NCBI RefSeq assembly: GCF_030652235.1
Contig: NZ_JAUSBA010000010.1
Location: forward strand, 1-64,000
Direction: 5' to 3'
DNA: 64,000 nt
Source: Cypionkella sp.
Lineage (GTDB): Bacteria > Pseudomonadota > Alphaproteobacteria > Rhodobacterales > Rhodobacteraceae
Each line of letters starts with the position of its first letter. The stretch's first letter is position 1. Both the position numbers and the translations under genes were made by a program. The notes below the pieces were generated by a model. That model did not search any database, was not told the origin of the DNA, and saw only the letters and a program-made list of their open reading frames with translations. Below, piece after piece: positions 11,313 to 20,176 of the stretch.

Positions 11313-11453
11313 ATGCTGCGAACGATTTCAGTAGGAAGTTGTGTTTCTATTCAGGGGTTGCTGGTTGGCCAGATGGCTGATGGCAAGATCATGGTCAAGG
11401 TTGATGAAAAGACCTTCATCGGCTATCCGGTCGCCCGCGCCAAAGCAACTTAA
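11313..11453 (+). CDS. 46-residue microprotein, conserved-looking
   Basis: A short open frame begins at ATG 11313 with GGGGA about seven bases upstream and ends TAA at 11451-11453, just before a strong terminator. The product starts MLRTISVGSCV, has a central GLLVGQMADGKIMVKV and ends GYPVARAKAT. A good ribosome-binding site, its own terminator and the β-rich composition make it likely to be real. I recall similar short 'MLRTxSxGSC' proteins in Rhodobacteraceae but know no function. It stands alone, convergent with infB. Confidence 0.7.
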   Translation: MLRTISVGSCVSIQGLLVGQMADGKIMVKVDEKTFIGYPVARAKAT

Positions 11454-11474
11454 ATCCATCATCAGAATAAAGAA

Positions 11475-11498
11475 AAAGGCCGGGTTTACCCGGCCTTT
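11475..11498. terminator. Bidirectional intrinsic terminator
   Basis: A perfect 10-bp stem (AAAGGCCGGG / CCCGGCCTTT) with loop TTTA has T-runs on both strands. It ends the 46-residue gene on the plus strand and the rimP-nusA-ylxR-infB operon on the minus strand. Confidence 0.92.
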
Positions 11499-11537
11499 TC
11501 TATTAGGGATAGCCCCCCAGTTCTGGGGAACCTTTGA

Positions 11538-14147
11538 CTAGGCCAAAGTGCGCTGAATTTCTTCGCGCTCGAAGATCTCGATGACATCGCCTGCGCGCAC
11601 ATCGTCGTAACGTTCAAACGCCATGCCACATTCCTGACCCGAGATGACTTCCTTCACCTCGTCCTTGAAGCGCTTCAGCGTCTTCAGCGTGCCTTCATGG
11701 ATCACCACGTTATCGCGCAGCAAGCGCACGCCCGCCGAACGACGCGCAACGCCTTCGGTCACCAAGCAGCCCGCAACTTGACCAATGCCAGTGACCTTGA
11801 ACACTTCTTTGATCGTCGCATAACCGATGAAGGTTTCGCGAATCTCGGCCTTCAACAAGCCCGAAGCCGCCGCCTTGATGTCATCCACCAGATCATAAAT
11901 GATCGAGTAATAGCGGATTTCCACGCCCTTCTGATGCGCCGAGTTCCGCGCCGAGGCATTTGCCCGGACGTTAAACCCGATGATCGGACATTTGCTGGCT
12001 TCCGCCAACATCACGTCGGTATCGGTGATCGCACCGACGCCATAAGACAGCACGCGAACACGGACTTCCTCGTTGCCAACCTTTTCAAGCGCTTGCACGA
12101 TGGCTTCGGCAGAACCCTGCACGTCAGCCTTCACCAGCACCGGCAGTTCAGCTACCGACTGATCCGCCTTGGCTTTCGCCATCAGCTGTTCCAGCGTGGT
12201 TGCAGCCCCGGCAGCCGCGCGTTTGTCCTTGGCGGTTTTCAAACGGTAATCCGCGATTTCCCGCGCCTGCGCTTCGGTTTCCACCACGTTCAGTGTGTCA
12301 CCAGCCGATGGCGTTCCCGACAAGCCCAGCACTTCAACCGGAACCGAGGGGCCAGCCTCATCAATCCGCTCGCCCTTGTCGTTGATCAAGGCGCGCACTT
12401 TGCCCCACTGCTCGCCGACGACAAAGATGTCGCCTTTGCGCAGGGTGCCGTTCTGCACCAGAACCGTCGCGATAGGACCACGACCGACGTCAAGTTTCGC
12501 TTCAATCACGGCCCCCGCAGCAGCCCGGTTCGGGTTGGCGCGCAGTTCCAGAATTTCGGCCTGCAAAGCAATGGCTTCCAGCAGTTCGTCAATGCCTTGG
12601 CCGGTCTTGGCCGAAACTTCCACGTCCTGCACGTCGCCCGACATCTGTTCCACAACGATCTCGTGTTGCAGCAGACCGGTGCGCACCTTGGTCGGGTCGG
12701 CGCCGTATTTGTCGACCTTGTTGATCGCCACGATCATCGGCACTTTCGCCGCTTTCGCATGGGCAATCGCCTCAATCGTTTGCGGCATCACGGCGTCATC
12801 CGCTGCAACCACCAACACCACAATATCCGTCACCTGTGCCCCGCGCGACCGCATCGAGGTAAAGGCGGCGTGACCGGGTGTGTCGAGGAAGGTCAGAACC
12901 TGACCCTTTTCGGTCGTCACCTGATAGGCACCGATGTGCTGGGTGATGCCACCGGCTTCGCCCGACACCACATTCGCCTTACGGATCGCATCCAGCAGCG
13001 AGGTTTTGCCGTGGTCAACGTGACCCATGATGGTGACAATCGGCGGCCGGGTGATCCGGGTGCCTTCGGCATCCGCAACCAGCTCAATCGCTTGTTCCAC
13101 ATCAGCATCCGACACACGCACTGCTTTGTGGCCGAATTCTTCGATCACAAGTTCAGCAGTGTCAGCGTCGATGGCTTCGTTCATCGTCACCATCATGCCC
13201 ATTTTCATCAGGCTTTTGACAACATCTGCCGCTCGTTCGGTCATCCGGTTTGCCAGTTCAGCCACCGTGATGGTTTCCGGCAACTGCACGTCGCGGAATT
13301 GCTTCTCGGGCTTGCCTATTCCCAGCGCTTTCTGACGCGCCTTTTCTTGCTTGCGCTTCATCGCGGCCATCGAGCGGGTACGACCACTTTCGCCAGCCAG
13401 CGCATCATTCAGCGTCAACTTGCCTGTGCGGCGACCGTCATCGGTCTTGGCCTTGGCATTACGCTCACGTTCTTCACGATCCCGGTCAACCTTGCGGACG
13501 GCCAATGCGGGCTTGGCCCCCATCGGAGCGCGCGCGGCAGTTTCCGCCGCAGTTGGCGCTGCAGCAGGCGCATTGCGATCAGCGCGTTCGCCGCGTGCTG
13601 TCGGTGCAGCAGCTCCGGCAGGTTTTTCAGGCGCAGCAGGCTGGCGGCGCGAGGTGCCAAGCACATCGGCCTTGCGGGCCGCAGCTTTCGCCACAGCCTC
13701 AGCCGCGGCTTCAACGCGCACGCGTTCCTCTTCATCCGCCTTGGCTTTCGCCGCAGCCAAACGCTCGCGCTCTTCGCGCTCTTTGGTTTCGGTTTCTTCG
13801 CGCTTGCGGGCGCGTTCTTCTTCACGCGCCTTGTCGTCCTCGGCCCGGCGCGCGTTGTCTTCGGCTTCGCGGGCTTTCGCCACGCGCAAGGCCGCCAGAC
13901 GGCGTTCCATTTCGGCATCGGAAATGCCAGCGGGGCGCTTGGAAGGATCGCCCAGATGTGATGCAGACCCAGGCGCAGCCGCTCCGGGCGTGCCCGGTTT
14001 GGCCGCAGCCACCGGCACGACCACGCGCTTGCGCTTCGTCTCGACCACAACGCTTTTCGTGCGGCCATGGGAGAAGCTTTGCTTCACCTGACCGGAACGA
14101 GGTGCGCCACCCAGGCCGAGGGGTTTTTTGCCGTCTGTATCGCTCAT
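11538..14147 (-). CDS. infB: Translation initiation factor IF-2
   Basis: An 869-residue GTPase that brings fMet-tRNA to the 30S subunit and promotes 50S joining. Residues about 1-270 form the charged, Ala/Arg/Glu-rich N-terminal region, with long coiled-coil-like runs. The G domain carries [17 protein letters not shown] and NKVD. C-terminal β-barrel domains follow, and the protein ends near [15 protein letters not shown] 14147 has AGGA just upstream and lies five bases after the YlxR stop. It is the last gene of the operon, closed by the terminator at 11475. Confidence 0.98.
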   Translation of the reverse strand: MSDTDGKKPLGLGGAPRSGQVKQSFSHGRTKSVVVETKRKRVVVPVAAAKPGTPGAAAPGSASHLGDPSKRPAGISDAEMERRLAALRVAKAREAEDNARRAEDDKAREEERARKREETETKEREERERLAAAKAKADEEERVRVEAAAEAVAKAAARKADVLGTSRRQPAAPEKPAGAAAPTARGERADRNAPAAAPTAAETAARAPMGAKPALAVRKVDRDREERERNAKAKTDDGRRTGKLTLNDALAGESGRTRSMAAMKRKQEKARQKALGIGKPEKQFRDVQLPETITVAELANRMTERAADVVKSLMKMGMMVTMNEAIDADTAELVIEEFGHKAVRVSDADVEQAIELVADAEGTRITRPPIVTIMGHVDHGKTSLLDAIRKANVVSGEAGGITQHIGAYQVTTEKGQVLTFLDTPGHAAFTSMRSRGAQVTDIVVLVVAADDAVMPQTIEAIAHAKAAKVPMIVAINKVDKYGADPTKVRTGLLQHEIVVEQMSGDVQDVEVSAKTGQGIDELLEAIALQAEILELRANPNRAAAGAVIEAKLDVGRGPIATVLVQNGTLRKGDIFVVGEQWGKVRALINDKGERIDEAGPSVPVEVLGLSGTPSAGDTLNVVETEAQAREIADYRLKTAKDKRAAAGAATTLEQLMAKAKADQSVAELPVLVKADVQGSAEAIVQALEKVGNEEVRVRVLSYGVGAITDTDVMLAEASKCPIIGFNVRANASARNSAHQKGVEIRYYSIIYDLVDDIKAAASGLLKAEIRETFIGYATIKEVFKVTGIGQVAGCLVTEGVARRSAGVRLLRDNVVIHEGTLKTLKRFKDEVKEVISGQECGMAFERYDDVRAGDVIEIFEREEIQRTLA

Positions 14148-14152
14148 GCGTC

Positions 14153-14788
14153 CTACGTATCCTTCAAGGCGATCTCGTCGCCATCCTGCTGAACGGTTTG
14201 CCCACGCAACCCAGCCAGCCTTGCCGCTTCCTCTACAACACGCGTCGTGAGTCCACCAGCGCCAAGCGCGGCGTGTATCGCACGTTCGCGCCCGAAAGCC
14301 AAACCCAATTCCTCCGCTGACAAAAAGCCGATATACGACCCCTCGCCATCCGGCGCGCGTAGCTTAGTTTTGCCGCGTTCGGACCCGTCGGCGGCTTGCA
14401 GAAGCACCCGCACCTTGTCCTTTTGCAGCCATTCCTTGACCTTCTCATAGCCCATCACGGCCCCGCTGGCCTTGCGGGCCAGACTGATCAGATCAACCAC
14501 CCGCCGCAACAGCAGCGTTTCTACCAGATCGGCCAGATCATCCGGCAGCTTGACCGGCTGGCGCGCGGCGCGAGAGAACAAACCCTTCTTCGCCGCCTTT
14601 TCTATCGCCGCCCGGTCGGCCGAGACATAGAACCCCCGACCCGGCAACCGCGCCAGAATATCCGGCACGATCAGATCTTCTGGCCCCAGACAAAACCGGA
14701 TCAGACCCGCTTTCGGCTGAACTTCCCCAGTCGCAATGCACTTGCGTTCCGGGTCGTCTTGCAGATTTTCTCGGCCACCGCGCGTCAC
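14153..14788 (-). CDS. YlxR-like RNA-binding protein with L7Ae-type domain
   Basis: A 211-residue protein. I choose the GTG at 14788, preceded by GGAGGG, because the longer frame would run into nusA. The N-terminal part (about 5-85) is a YlxR/DUF448 domain ([27 protein letters not shown]). The C-terminal half (about 95-195) resembles a ribosomal L7Ae/L30e-type RNA-binding fold ([18 protein letters not shown]). The position between nusA and infB is the standard place for this gene. It is probably linked to transcription/translation regulation or RNA binding; the exact role is unknown. Confidence 0.88.
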   Translation of the reverse strand: MTRGGRENLQDDPERKCIATGEVQPKAGLIRFCLGPEDLIVPDILARLPGRGFYVSADRAAIEKAAKKGLFSRAARQPVKLPDDLADLVETLLLRRVVDLISLARKASGAVMGYEKVKEWLQKDKVRVLLQAADGSERGKTKLRAPDGEGSYIGFLSAEELGLAFGRERAIHAALGAGGLTTRVVEEAARLAGLRGQTVQQDGDEIALKDT

Positions 14789-14810
14789 GGGCTTCCCTCC
14801 GAGGCCTAAA

Positions 14811-16421
14811 TCAGGCCTCGGCCTCCTCGTCTTCGTCGACTTCTTCCGTGGCCGTGGCCAGTTCAGTCGGATCAACCCAGCCCAGCATCACCCGGGCGGT
14901 CATCACCAAAGTCTGCGCCTCTTCCAGCGAAACGTCAAATTTCTCCAGAACGCCCTCATCCTTCTTGCGTTGACCTTTCTCGGTGGTCCAGCCACCCGCC
15001 AATTCCCAATCGGCGCAGGTGGCAAAATCTTCCAGTGTCTTGATGCCGTCGTTCGCAAGCGCTTCCAGCATTTGCGGAGTAAGCCCCTCAAATTCAACCA
15101 GGCTGTCTTCCACGCCCAACGCACGTGCGGCTTCCATTGCCTTGGTGTTAATCGCTTCGAGGTATTCGCGCGCACGGGTCTGCAACTCGCCCGCAGTGCC
15201 TTCATCAAAGCCGTCAATCGACAGGAGCTCGTCCGTCTCGACGTAAGCGACTTCTTCCAGATTGGCGAAGCCTTCGGACACCAACAGTTGAGCCATCATC
15301 TCGTCGATATCCAACGATTCCATGAACAGCTTGGTGCGTTCAGCGAATTCAGCCTGACGACGCGCGGATTCGTCGGATTCGGTCACGATATCAATGTCCA
15401 AGCCGGTCAACTGGCTGGCCAGACGCACGTTCTGCCCCCGGCGACCAATCGCCAAAGACAGTTGCTCATCTGGCACCACAACTTCGATCTTGCCCGCATC
15501 ATCGTCGATCACAACTTTCGAGACTTCCGCTGGCTGCAACGCATTCACCAGGAAGGTCGCCTGATCGGCGTTCCACGGAATGATGTCGATCTTCTCGCCC
15601 TGCAATTCGTTCACAACCGCCTGAACCCGGCTGCCGCGCATACCGACGCAAGCGCCGACCGGATCAATCGAGTTGTCATAGCTGATCACAGCGATCTTCG
15701 CCCGTGAACCCGGATCCCGCGCCACAGCTTTGATCTCGATGATGCCGTCGTAAATCTCTGGCACTTCCATCTTGAACAGTTCTGCCATGAACTGCGGGTC
15801 GGTCCGGCTTAGGAACACCTGCGGACCGCGCGCTTCGCGGCGCACGTCCTTGATGTAGCAGCGAATCCGATCATTCGGGCGATACGACTCGCGCCCGATC
15901 TTCTCGTTGCGGCGCAGAATCGCTTCGCCCCGGCCAATATCGACGATGATATTGCCGTATTCTTCGCGCTTGACCTGACCGTTGATGATCGTGCCCTTGC
16001 GGTCTTTGAATTCTTCGTACTGACGGTCGCGCTCGGCCTCACGGACCTTTTGCAAGATCACTTGCTTGGCCGACTGCGCCGCGATCCGGCCCAGATCAAC
16101 CGGCGGCACTTCGTCGATGATCTCATCACCCACAACCGGGTCTTTCAGGTGGTCTTTCGCTTGCTTCACCGTCAACTGAGCGTGGTGATTCTCGACGCCA
16201 TCATCCTCAACCACCGTCCGAATACGCGCAAAGGTGGCGCGGCCGGTCTTGCGGTCGATCTTCACCCGGATGTCCATATCCGCGCCGTAGCGCGACTTGG
16301 CCGCACGCGCGAGGCTGTCTTCCATCGCCTGAATGACCAGCTCGGGCTCGATCATCTTTTCGCGTGCCACCGCTTCGGCGGTTTGCAAAAGCTCAAGCTG
16401 GTTGGCAGAGGTAATCGCCAT
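14811..16421 (-). CDS. nusA: Transcription termination/antitermination factor NusA
   Basis: A 536-residue RNA polymerase-binding factor controlling pausing, termination and antitermination. Domains in order: N-terminal RNAP-binding part (about 1-130), S1 (about 135-200, GQVKREEYGNIIVDIGRGEAI region), two KH domains (about 235-345, with GACVGMRGSRVQAV and AIGRRGQNVRLA), and an acidic C-terminal part with helix-hairpin-helix repeats (DELLSIDGFDEG, GLTPQMLEALANDGI) ending in an Asp/Glu-rich tail. ATG 16421 follows GGGAGAA and begins 14 bases after the rimP stop. Confidence 0.98.
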   Translation of the reverse strand: MAITSANQLELLQTAEAVAREKMIEPELVIQAMEDSLARAAKSRYGADMDIRVKIDRKTGRATFARIRTVVEDDGVENHHAQLTVKQAKDHLKDPVVGDEIIDEVPPVDLGRIAAQSAKQVILQKVREAERDRQYEEFKDRKGTIINGQVKREEYGNIIVDIGRGEAILRRNEKIGRESYRPNDRIRCYIKDVRREARGPQVFLSRTDPQFMAELFKMEVPEIYDGIIEIKAVARDPGSRAKIAVISYDNSIDPVGACVGMRGSRVQAVVNELQGEKIDIIPWNADQATFLVNALQPAEVSKVVIDDDAGKIEVVVPDEQLSLAIGRRGQNVRLASQLTGLDIDIVTESDESARRQAEFAERTKLFMESLDIDEMMAQLLVSEGFANLEEVAYVETDELLSIDGFDEGTAGELQTRAREYLEAINTKAMEAARALGVEDSLVEFEGLTPQMLEALANDGIKTLEDFATCADWELAGGWTTEKGQRKKDEGVLEKFDVSLEEAQTLVMTARVMLGWVDPTELATATEEVDEDEEAEA

Positions 16422-16435
16422 CGGAATTCTCCCGC

Positions 16436-17041
16436 TTAGTGTTTGGTGGGTTCTGGAGCGTCTTCTTCGTCGCCCTCAGATGTTTCAATCTCGTCAAAGG
16501 CTGATTCGTCGATCACGCCGCTGGCTTTCCTCTGCCGCAGCATCTCGGTGATCAGCTCGTCGGTCAGGATCAGCTTGGCATCAGCCAGCCATTCAAACTG
16601 CAAACCGATGGTGACAGTTCCGGTTGGTTCTTCAATCTCGATCAGCACTTCGTCGCCCTCAACTCCGGCCAAAGTGCCTTTGAAGCGGCGGCGGCCGTCG
16701 ATCAGCTCGGTGGTCTCGACGCGGGTTTCCCAGCCCTTCCACATCTCAAAATCCTTAAGACGGGTCAGCGGGCGGTCGATGCCGGGCGAGGACACTTCGA
16801 GCACGAAGTTCTCTTCAATCGGGTCTTCCACGTCCAGCACAGCCGAAACCGCAGTGGAAATCTCGCCGCAATCATCCACCTCAATCCCGCCATCAGGACG
16901 GTCGGCCATGATTTGCAAGGTGCGGGTCGCCCCGCCCATAAGTCGAATCCGCACCAGTTCAAAGCCAAGCCCTTCGATCACCGGAGTGACGATATCGGCC
17001 AAGCGGCGATCCATAGCGGTTTTGGCAATCAGATCAGACAT
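16436..17041 (-). CDS. rimP: Ribosome maturation factor RimP
   Basis: A 201-residue protein needed for 30S subunit maturation. The start is ATG 17041 ([14 protein letters not shown]); the longer upstream frame would include a hairpin and is unlikely. The N-terminal domain has [12 protein letters not shown] and [20 protein letters not shown]...[12 protein letters not shown]; a C-terminal Sm-like β domain follows. The acidic tail ([13 protein letters not shown]) is an extension over the core family. It is the first gene of the nusA-infB operon and sits directly behind a terminator-like hairpin. Confidence 0.96.
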   Translation of the reverse strand: MSDLIAKTAMDRRLADIVTPVIEGLGFELVRIRLMGGATRTLQIMADRPDGGIEVDDCGEISTAVSAVLDVEDPIEENFVLEVSSPGIDRPLTRLKDFEMWKGWETRVETTELIDGRRRFKGTLAGVEGDEVLIEIEEPTGTVTIGLQFEWLADAKLILTDELITEMLRQRKASGVIDESAFDEIETSEGDEEDAPEPTKH

Positions 17042-17048
17042 GATGTTC

Positions 17049-17077
17049 CAAAAACAAAAAACGGGCCAACAGGCCCG
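17049..17077 (-). terminator. Terminator-like hairpin just before rimP
   Basis: On the minus strand a 6-bp GC stem (CGGGCC/GGCCCG, four-base loop) is followed by TTTTTTGTTTTT, with the rimP ATG only about eight bases further on. It looks like an intrinsic terminator within the leader, so an attenuation site controlling the rimP-nusA-infB operon is plausible. Confidence 0.65.
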
Positions 17078-17129
17078 CGTGTGACGATCGGTAGCTTCAG
17101 GTTTGGACCCTGATGCAGCTGTTATCAGG

Positions 17130-17158
17130 GATATAGGCCGATCCCCCATGGTTTGCAA
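17130..17158 (-). promoter_or_regulatory. Predicted sigma-70 promoter of the rimP operon
   Basis: On the minus strand TTGCAA (17153-17158) and TATATC (17130-17135) are 17 bp apart, followed by about 80 bases of leader before rimP. An inverted repeat CCTGAT/ATCAGG (17109-17114, 17124-17129) overlaps the expected start site and could be an operator. Confidence 0.5.
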
Positions 17159-17177
17159 GCTGCATCTGTAACTGTAA

Positions 17178-17531
17178 CTACCCCTGCACGATCACATACA
17201 GCTTACGCACCTGCTCGATCACCCGCCATTCGCCCTTCCAGCCCAAGGGTAAGGCAATCGCGTCGCCTGCACCAAGCTGCGCTTTGCTGCCATCGGCATG
17301 GGTCATTTCAAGCTTGCCGCTGATGAAATGGCAAAACTCCGACGACGCACTACGGTCAGCGGTAAAGCGGCCCGGCGTGCATTCCCACACCCCGATTTCC
17401 ACCTTTCCATCGGCGGAAGTGAACAGCGCGATTGAGGCTTCCTGCTGGTTGCCCTCAATACTGGTGGATTTGGGCGCGAAGGCGTCCAGCGGGGTGTTGG
17501 CAAGCGCGAGGAAGGCTGAAAAGTCGATCAT
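17178..17531 (-). CDS. Small cupin-domain protein
   Basis: A 117-residue single-domain cupin of the EutQ/ureidoglycine-hydrolase-like type (DUF861). Recognisable parts are [27 protein letters not shown] and [16 protein letters not shown]. Only some of the usual metal-binding histidines are present, so catalysis is uncertain. Function unknown. It is monocistronic between the pip gene and the rimP promoter. Confidence 0.8.
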   Translation of the reverse strand: MIDFSAFLALANTPLDAFAPKSTSIEGNQQEASIALFTSADGKVEIGVWECTPGRFTADRSASSEFCHFISGKLEMTHADGSKAQLGAGDAIALPLGWKGEWRVIEQVRKLYVIVQG

Positions 17532-17603
17532 AGCGGCCTCATTGGGGGGAAGTGTTAGACGTGTTTTAACGCGGCAAGGTCAGGGCTTTTGTTTGTAGGG
17601 GTT

Positions 17604-18596
17604 CTATTTTGTCCCGAGTTGGGATCGGTCCCGCAAAGCATCCATCGCCGCAACCAAAGCCTCGGAAATTCCCGGCTCTGACAGCGCATGGCCCGCCATC
17701 GGCACCACCTTCAACTGCGCTTTATCCCAGCCATCGGCCAGTTTCGAGGCCGACACTGGTGGGCAGATCATATCAAACCGCCCCTGCACAATATTCGCGC
17801 CGATATGGGCGATCTTGTGCCGGTTTTGCAGGATCCAGCCGTCGGTTTCCAAGAAGGCCGCGTTGACGAAATAATGGTTCTCTAGCCGCGCGAAAGCCCG
17901 CGCATAATCTGCAGGGCCGTCGCCCCCCATGAACCCCTCGGATGATACGGAAGCCAGCGCATTCTCCCACCCCGCCCAGATCCGCGCGGCTTGGGTTTCC
18001 TGAACCAAATCGCCCCCGAACAGCCGCCGATGATAGGCGGCGATCAGATCATCCCGCTCTTCAGGTGGAATCAGCGCCACAAACCGCGCCCAAAGATCGG
18101 GATAAAACGCCCCCGCCCCACCGCCGTAGAACCAGTCCAACTCGGCCCGCGTGGCCAGAAATACGCCCCGCAAGACCAGATGCTTGACCCTGTCGGGATG
18201 CGAGATCGCATAGATCAGCGCTAAGGTCGCGCCCCAACTGCCGCCGAACAGGATGAACTGCTCCACCCCCATCGCGGCGCGGATTACCTCGATATCACGG
18301 ACCAGATGCCAGGTGGTGTTATCCTCAACCGAAGCATGGGGCCGTGACCTTCCACAACCCCGCTGATCGAACAGGATCACACGGTAGATCGCCGGATCAA
18401 AATACCGCCGCATCGCCGGGCTACAGCCCCCCCCCGGCCCGCCATGCAGCACCAGAACCGAGATGCCATCAGGCCGCCCGCATTGCTCGACATAAATCCG
18501 GTGGCCCTCGCTCACATCCAACATCCGCTGATCGAACGGATCGACCGGCGGGTAAAGATATTCTGCTGCGCGCTTTTGCCCTGATCTGTGGTCCAT
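17604..18596 (-). CDS. pip: Prolyl aminopeptidase
   Basis: A 330-residue α/β-hydrolase (peptidase family S33) that removes N-terminal proline from peptides in the cytoplasm. HGGPGGG (51-57) forms the oxyanion hole, GGSWG carries the nucleophile S120, and the late segment PMAGHA holds the catalytic histidine. ATG 18596 has AGGA five bases upstream; the longer open frame runs back into ubiG. It is divergent from ubiG over about 60 bases, with a TATAAT box at 18607-18612. Confidence 0.93.
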   Translation of the reverse strand: MDHRSGQKRAAEYLYPPVDPFDQRMLDVSEGHRIYVEQCGRPDGISVLVLHGGPGGGCSPAMRRYFDPAIYRVILFDQRGCGRSRPHASVEDNTTWHLVRDIEVIRAAMGVEQFILFGGSWGATLALIYAISHPDRVKHLVLRGVFLATRAELDWFYGGGAGAFYPDLWARFVALIPPEERDDLIAAYHRRLFGGDLVQETQAARIWAGWENALASVSSEGFMGGDGPADYARAFARLENHYFVNAAFLETDGWILQNRHKIAHIGANIVQGRFDMICPPVSASKLADGWDKAQLKVVPMAGHALSEPGISEALVAAMDALRDRSQLGTK

Positions 18597-18656
18597 ATTC
18601 ATCCTATATAATCGGTTCAGATTGCGCCACCACCGCCCGGCGCGCAAGGAGTTCCG

Positions 18657-19400
18657 ATGAGCCAGACCAACACAATCGACCCCGCAGAAGTCGCCAAGTT
18701 TGAAGCGATGGCCGCAGAATGGTGGGATACCGAGGGCAAGTTCAAGCCACTGCATCTGATGAACCCGTGCCGTTTGGATTATATTACCAGCCAGATTGCT
18801 GCCGAGTTTGATCGGGATTTGACGCAGGCCATGCCGTTCAAAGGACTGCGTATCCTTGATATTGGCTGCGGCGGTGGCTTGCTTTCGGAACCGATGGCGC
18901 GGCTGGGGGCGGATGTGGTGGGCGCGGATGCCGCACCCCGCAACATCCCGGTGGCGCAGGTTCATGCGGCACAATCGGGGCTAGCGATTGACTACCGCCA
19001 TACCACGGCAGAAGATTTGGCGGCCTCAGGCGCGCAGTTTGATGTGATTTTGAACATGGAAGTGGTCGAGCATGTCGCCGATCCGCAGGGCTATTTGACC
19101 GCCTGTCAGCAGTTGCTGAAACCGGGGGGGCTGATGATTTGCTCGACCCTGAACCGCAACGCCAAAAGCTTTGTGATGGCGATCATCGGCGCGGAATGGG
19201 TGATGCGCTGGTTGCCGAAGGGCACGCATGATTGGGCGAAATTCATCACGCCGGACGAGCTTTACGATCTGATCCGCAAGGCGGGGCTTGATCCGGTGGA
19301 CCGCAAGGGGATGGTGTTCAACCCGATCAGCTGGAAGTGGGCGACCTCGGCGCGGGATTTGTCGTGCAACTATGTGACGGCCAGCGTGAAGCGCGGGTGA
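18657..19400 (+). CDS. ubiG: Ubiquinone biosynthesis O-methyltransferase UbiG
   Basis: A 247-residue SAM-dependent methyltransferase that carries out the two O-methylations of ubiquinone synthesis. The SAM-binding motif [10 protein letters not shown] lies at 65-74, followed by [10 protein letters not shown] and [11 protein letters not shown]. The N-terminal [13 protein letters not shown] is a strong UbiG signature. ATG 18657 has AAGGAG at good spacing. Downstream of the stop there is a small palindrome (19413-19426), then about 80 bases with no feature I can name before tetR. Confidence 0.97.
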   Translation: MSQTNTIDPAEVAKFEAMAAEWWDTEGKFKPLHLMNPCRLDYITSQIAAEFDRDLTQAMPFKGLRILDIGCGGGLLSEPMARLGADVVGADAAPRNIPVAQVHAAQSGLAIDYRHTTAEDLAASGAQFDVILNMEVVEHVADPQGYLTACQQLLKPGGLMICSTLNRNAKSFVMAIIGAEWVMRWLPKGTHDWAKFITPDELYDLIRKAGLDPVDRKGMVFNPISWKWATSARDLSCNYVTASVKRG

Positions 19401-19507
19401 GCCTGCAGGTTCTTCCCCGCGGGGAATGACTTGTGTGTGATAGCAGAATATCTACCATATATAGACAGAATGCCGCGCGAATGGCGATTTTGGCAGCAGA
19501 ATCCGCG

Positions 19508-20110
19508 TTAAAGTGGCCCCAGAGCCAGTTCCAAGGTTGAAACGCAGATCTGTTTGGCGGCTTTGGGCGAGAGCAATTTCGGCTCGATGCACCGCTCTAA
19601 CCCCAAGCCATCCACCAAGGCGATCAGCATTTGGGCCAGCGATTTGACATCGACCGTCAGCCCGCGCTCGGTGGCAACCTCGGCCAGTGCGCTTTCAAGA
19701 TCGCGGCGGTAGCGGGTGTATTGGCGGCGGTGTTCGCGTTTCAGCGCCGGGTTGTTGACGATTTCTGACCATAGGGCGAGCCAGATGTTCAACTCTTCCC
19801 GGCTGAAAAACTCGGGCGCGAACATGGCGTCGAGGATCGCCAGCAGGCGCGATTTCTTGGGGTTCGGCGCTTCTAACCCGGTGTGCAGGCGCTCATACAT
19901 CGCGCGATACACCGCCACTAACAGGCCGTCTTTCGATTTGAAATGATGGGTGATCAGACCGCGCGACACCCCGGCCTCGTTGCAAATGTTGTCGATGGTA
20001 AATTCCAGAATTCCGCCGCGCGCGAGACAGGCCAGACCCGCCTGCACCAGACTGGCCGAGCGTTGCTCGGAGGTCATGCGGCTGTATTTCGGCGCGGTGC
20101 TGGTCATCAT
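19508..20110 (-). CDS. TetR-family regulator, BetI-like
   Basis: A 200-residue repressor. The N-terminal helix-turn-helix domain (about 15-65) shows FTIDNICNEAGVSRGLITHHFKSKDGLL. The C-terminal ligand-binding part (about 85-195) resembles the BetI-type domain, the choline-responsive repressor family. It is the last gene of the operon running from the hydrolase at 27491, after a 9-bp GC hairpin. It probably senses the substrate or a product of this cluster and acts on the boxes at 27499-27602; that link is inferred. Confidence 0.88.
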   Translation of the reverse strand: MMTSTAPKYSRMTSEQRSASLVQAGLACLARGGILEFTIDNICNEAGVSRGLITHHFKSKDGLLVAVYRAMYERLHTGLEAPNPKKSRLLAILDAMFAPEFFSREELNIWLALWSEIVNNPALKREHRRQYTRYRRDLESALAEVATERGLTVDVKSLAQMLIALVDGLGLERCIEPKLLSPKAAKQICVSTLELALGPL

Positions 20111-20126
20111 TTGCCTTTAAGATGGG

Positions 20127-20149
20127 CCGGGCCGGAAAACCCGGCCCGG
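20127..20149 (-). terminator. GC hairpin between SBP and tetR genes
   Basis: A perfect 9-bp stem (CCGGGCCGG/CCGGCCCGG) with a five-base loop. There is no T-run, so it may partly terminate transcription or stabilise the abundant binding-protein mRNA, keeping the regulator at a lower level. Confidence 0.5.
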
Positions 20150-20176
20150 TTGATGTCGCCGATTGCAGGGCGGCGA

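Noticed and set aside
11697-13961. 754-codon open frame on the plus strand opposite infB
   Set aside because: His/Arg-rich product with no domain; it is the mirror of the infB codon pattern and lacks a ribosome-binding site.
14789-14875. Longer N-terminus for the YlxR-like protein
   Set aside because: It would overlap the 3' end of nusA by 65 bases; GTG 14788 with GGAGGG fits the family start.
17042-17158. tRNA gene in front of rimP, as in enterobacteria
   Set aside because: I looked for an initiator tRNA fold here and found only a leader with a terminator-like hairpin.
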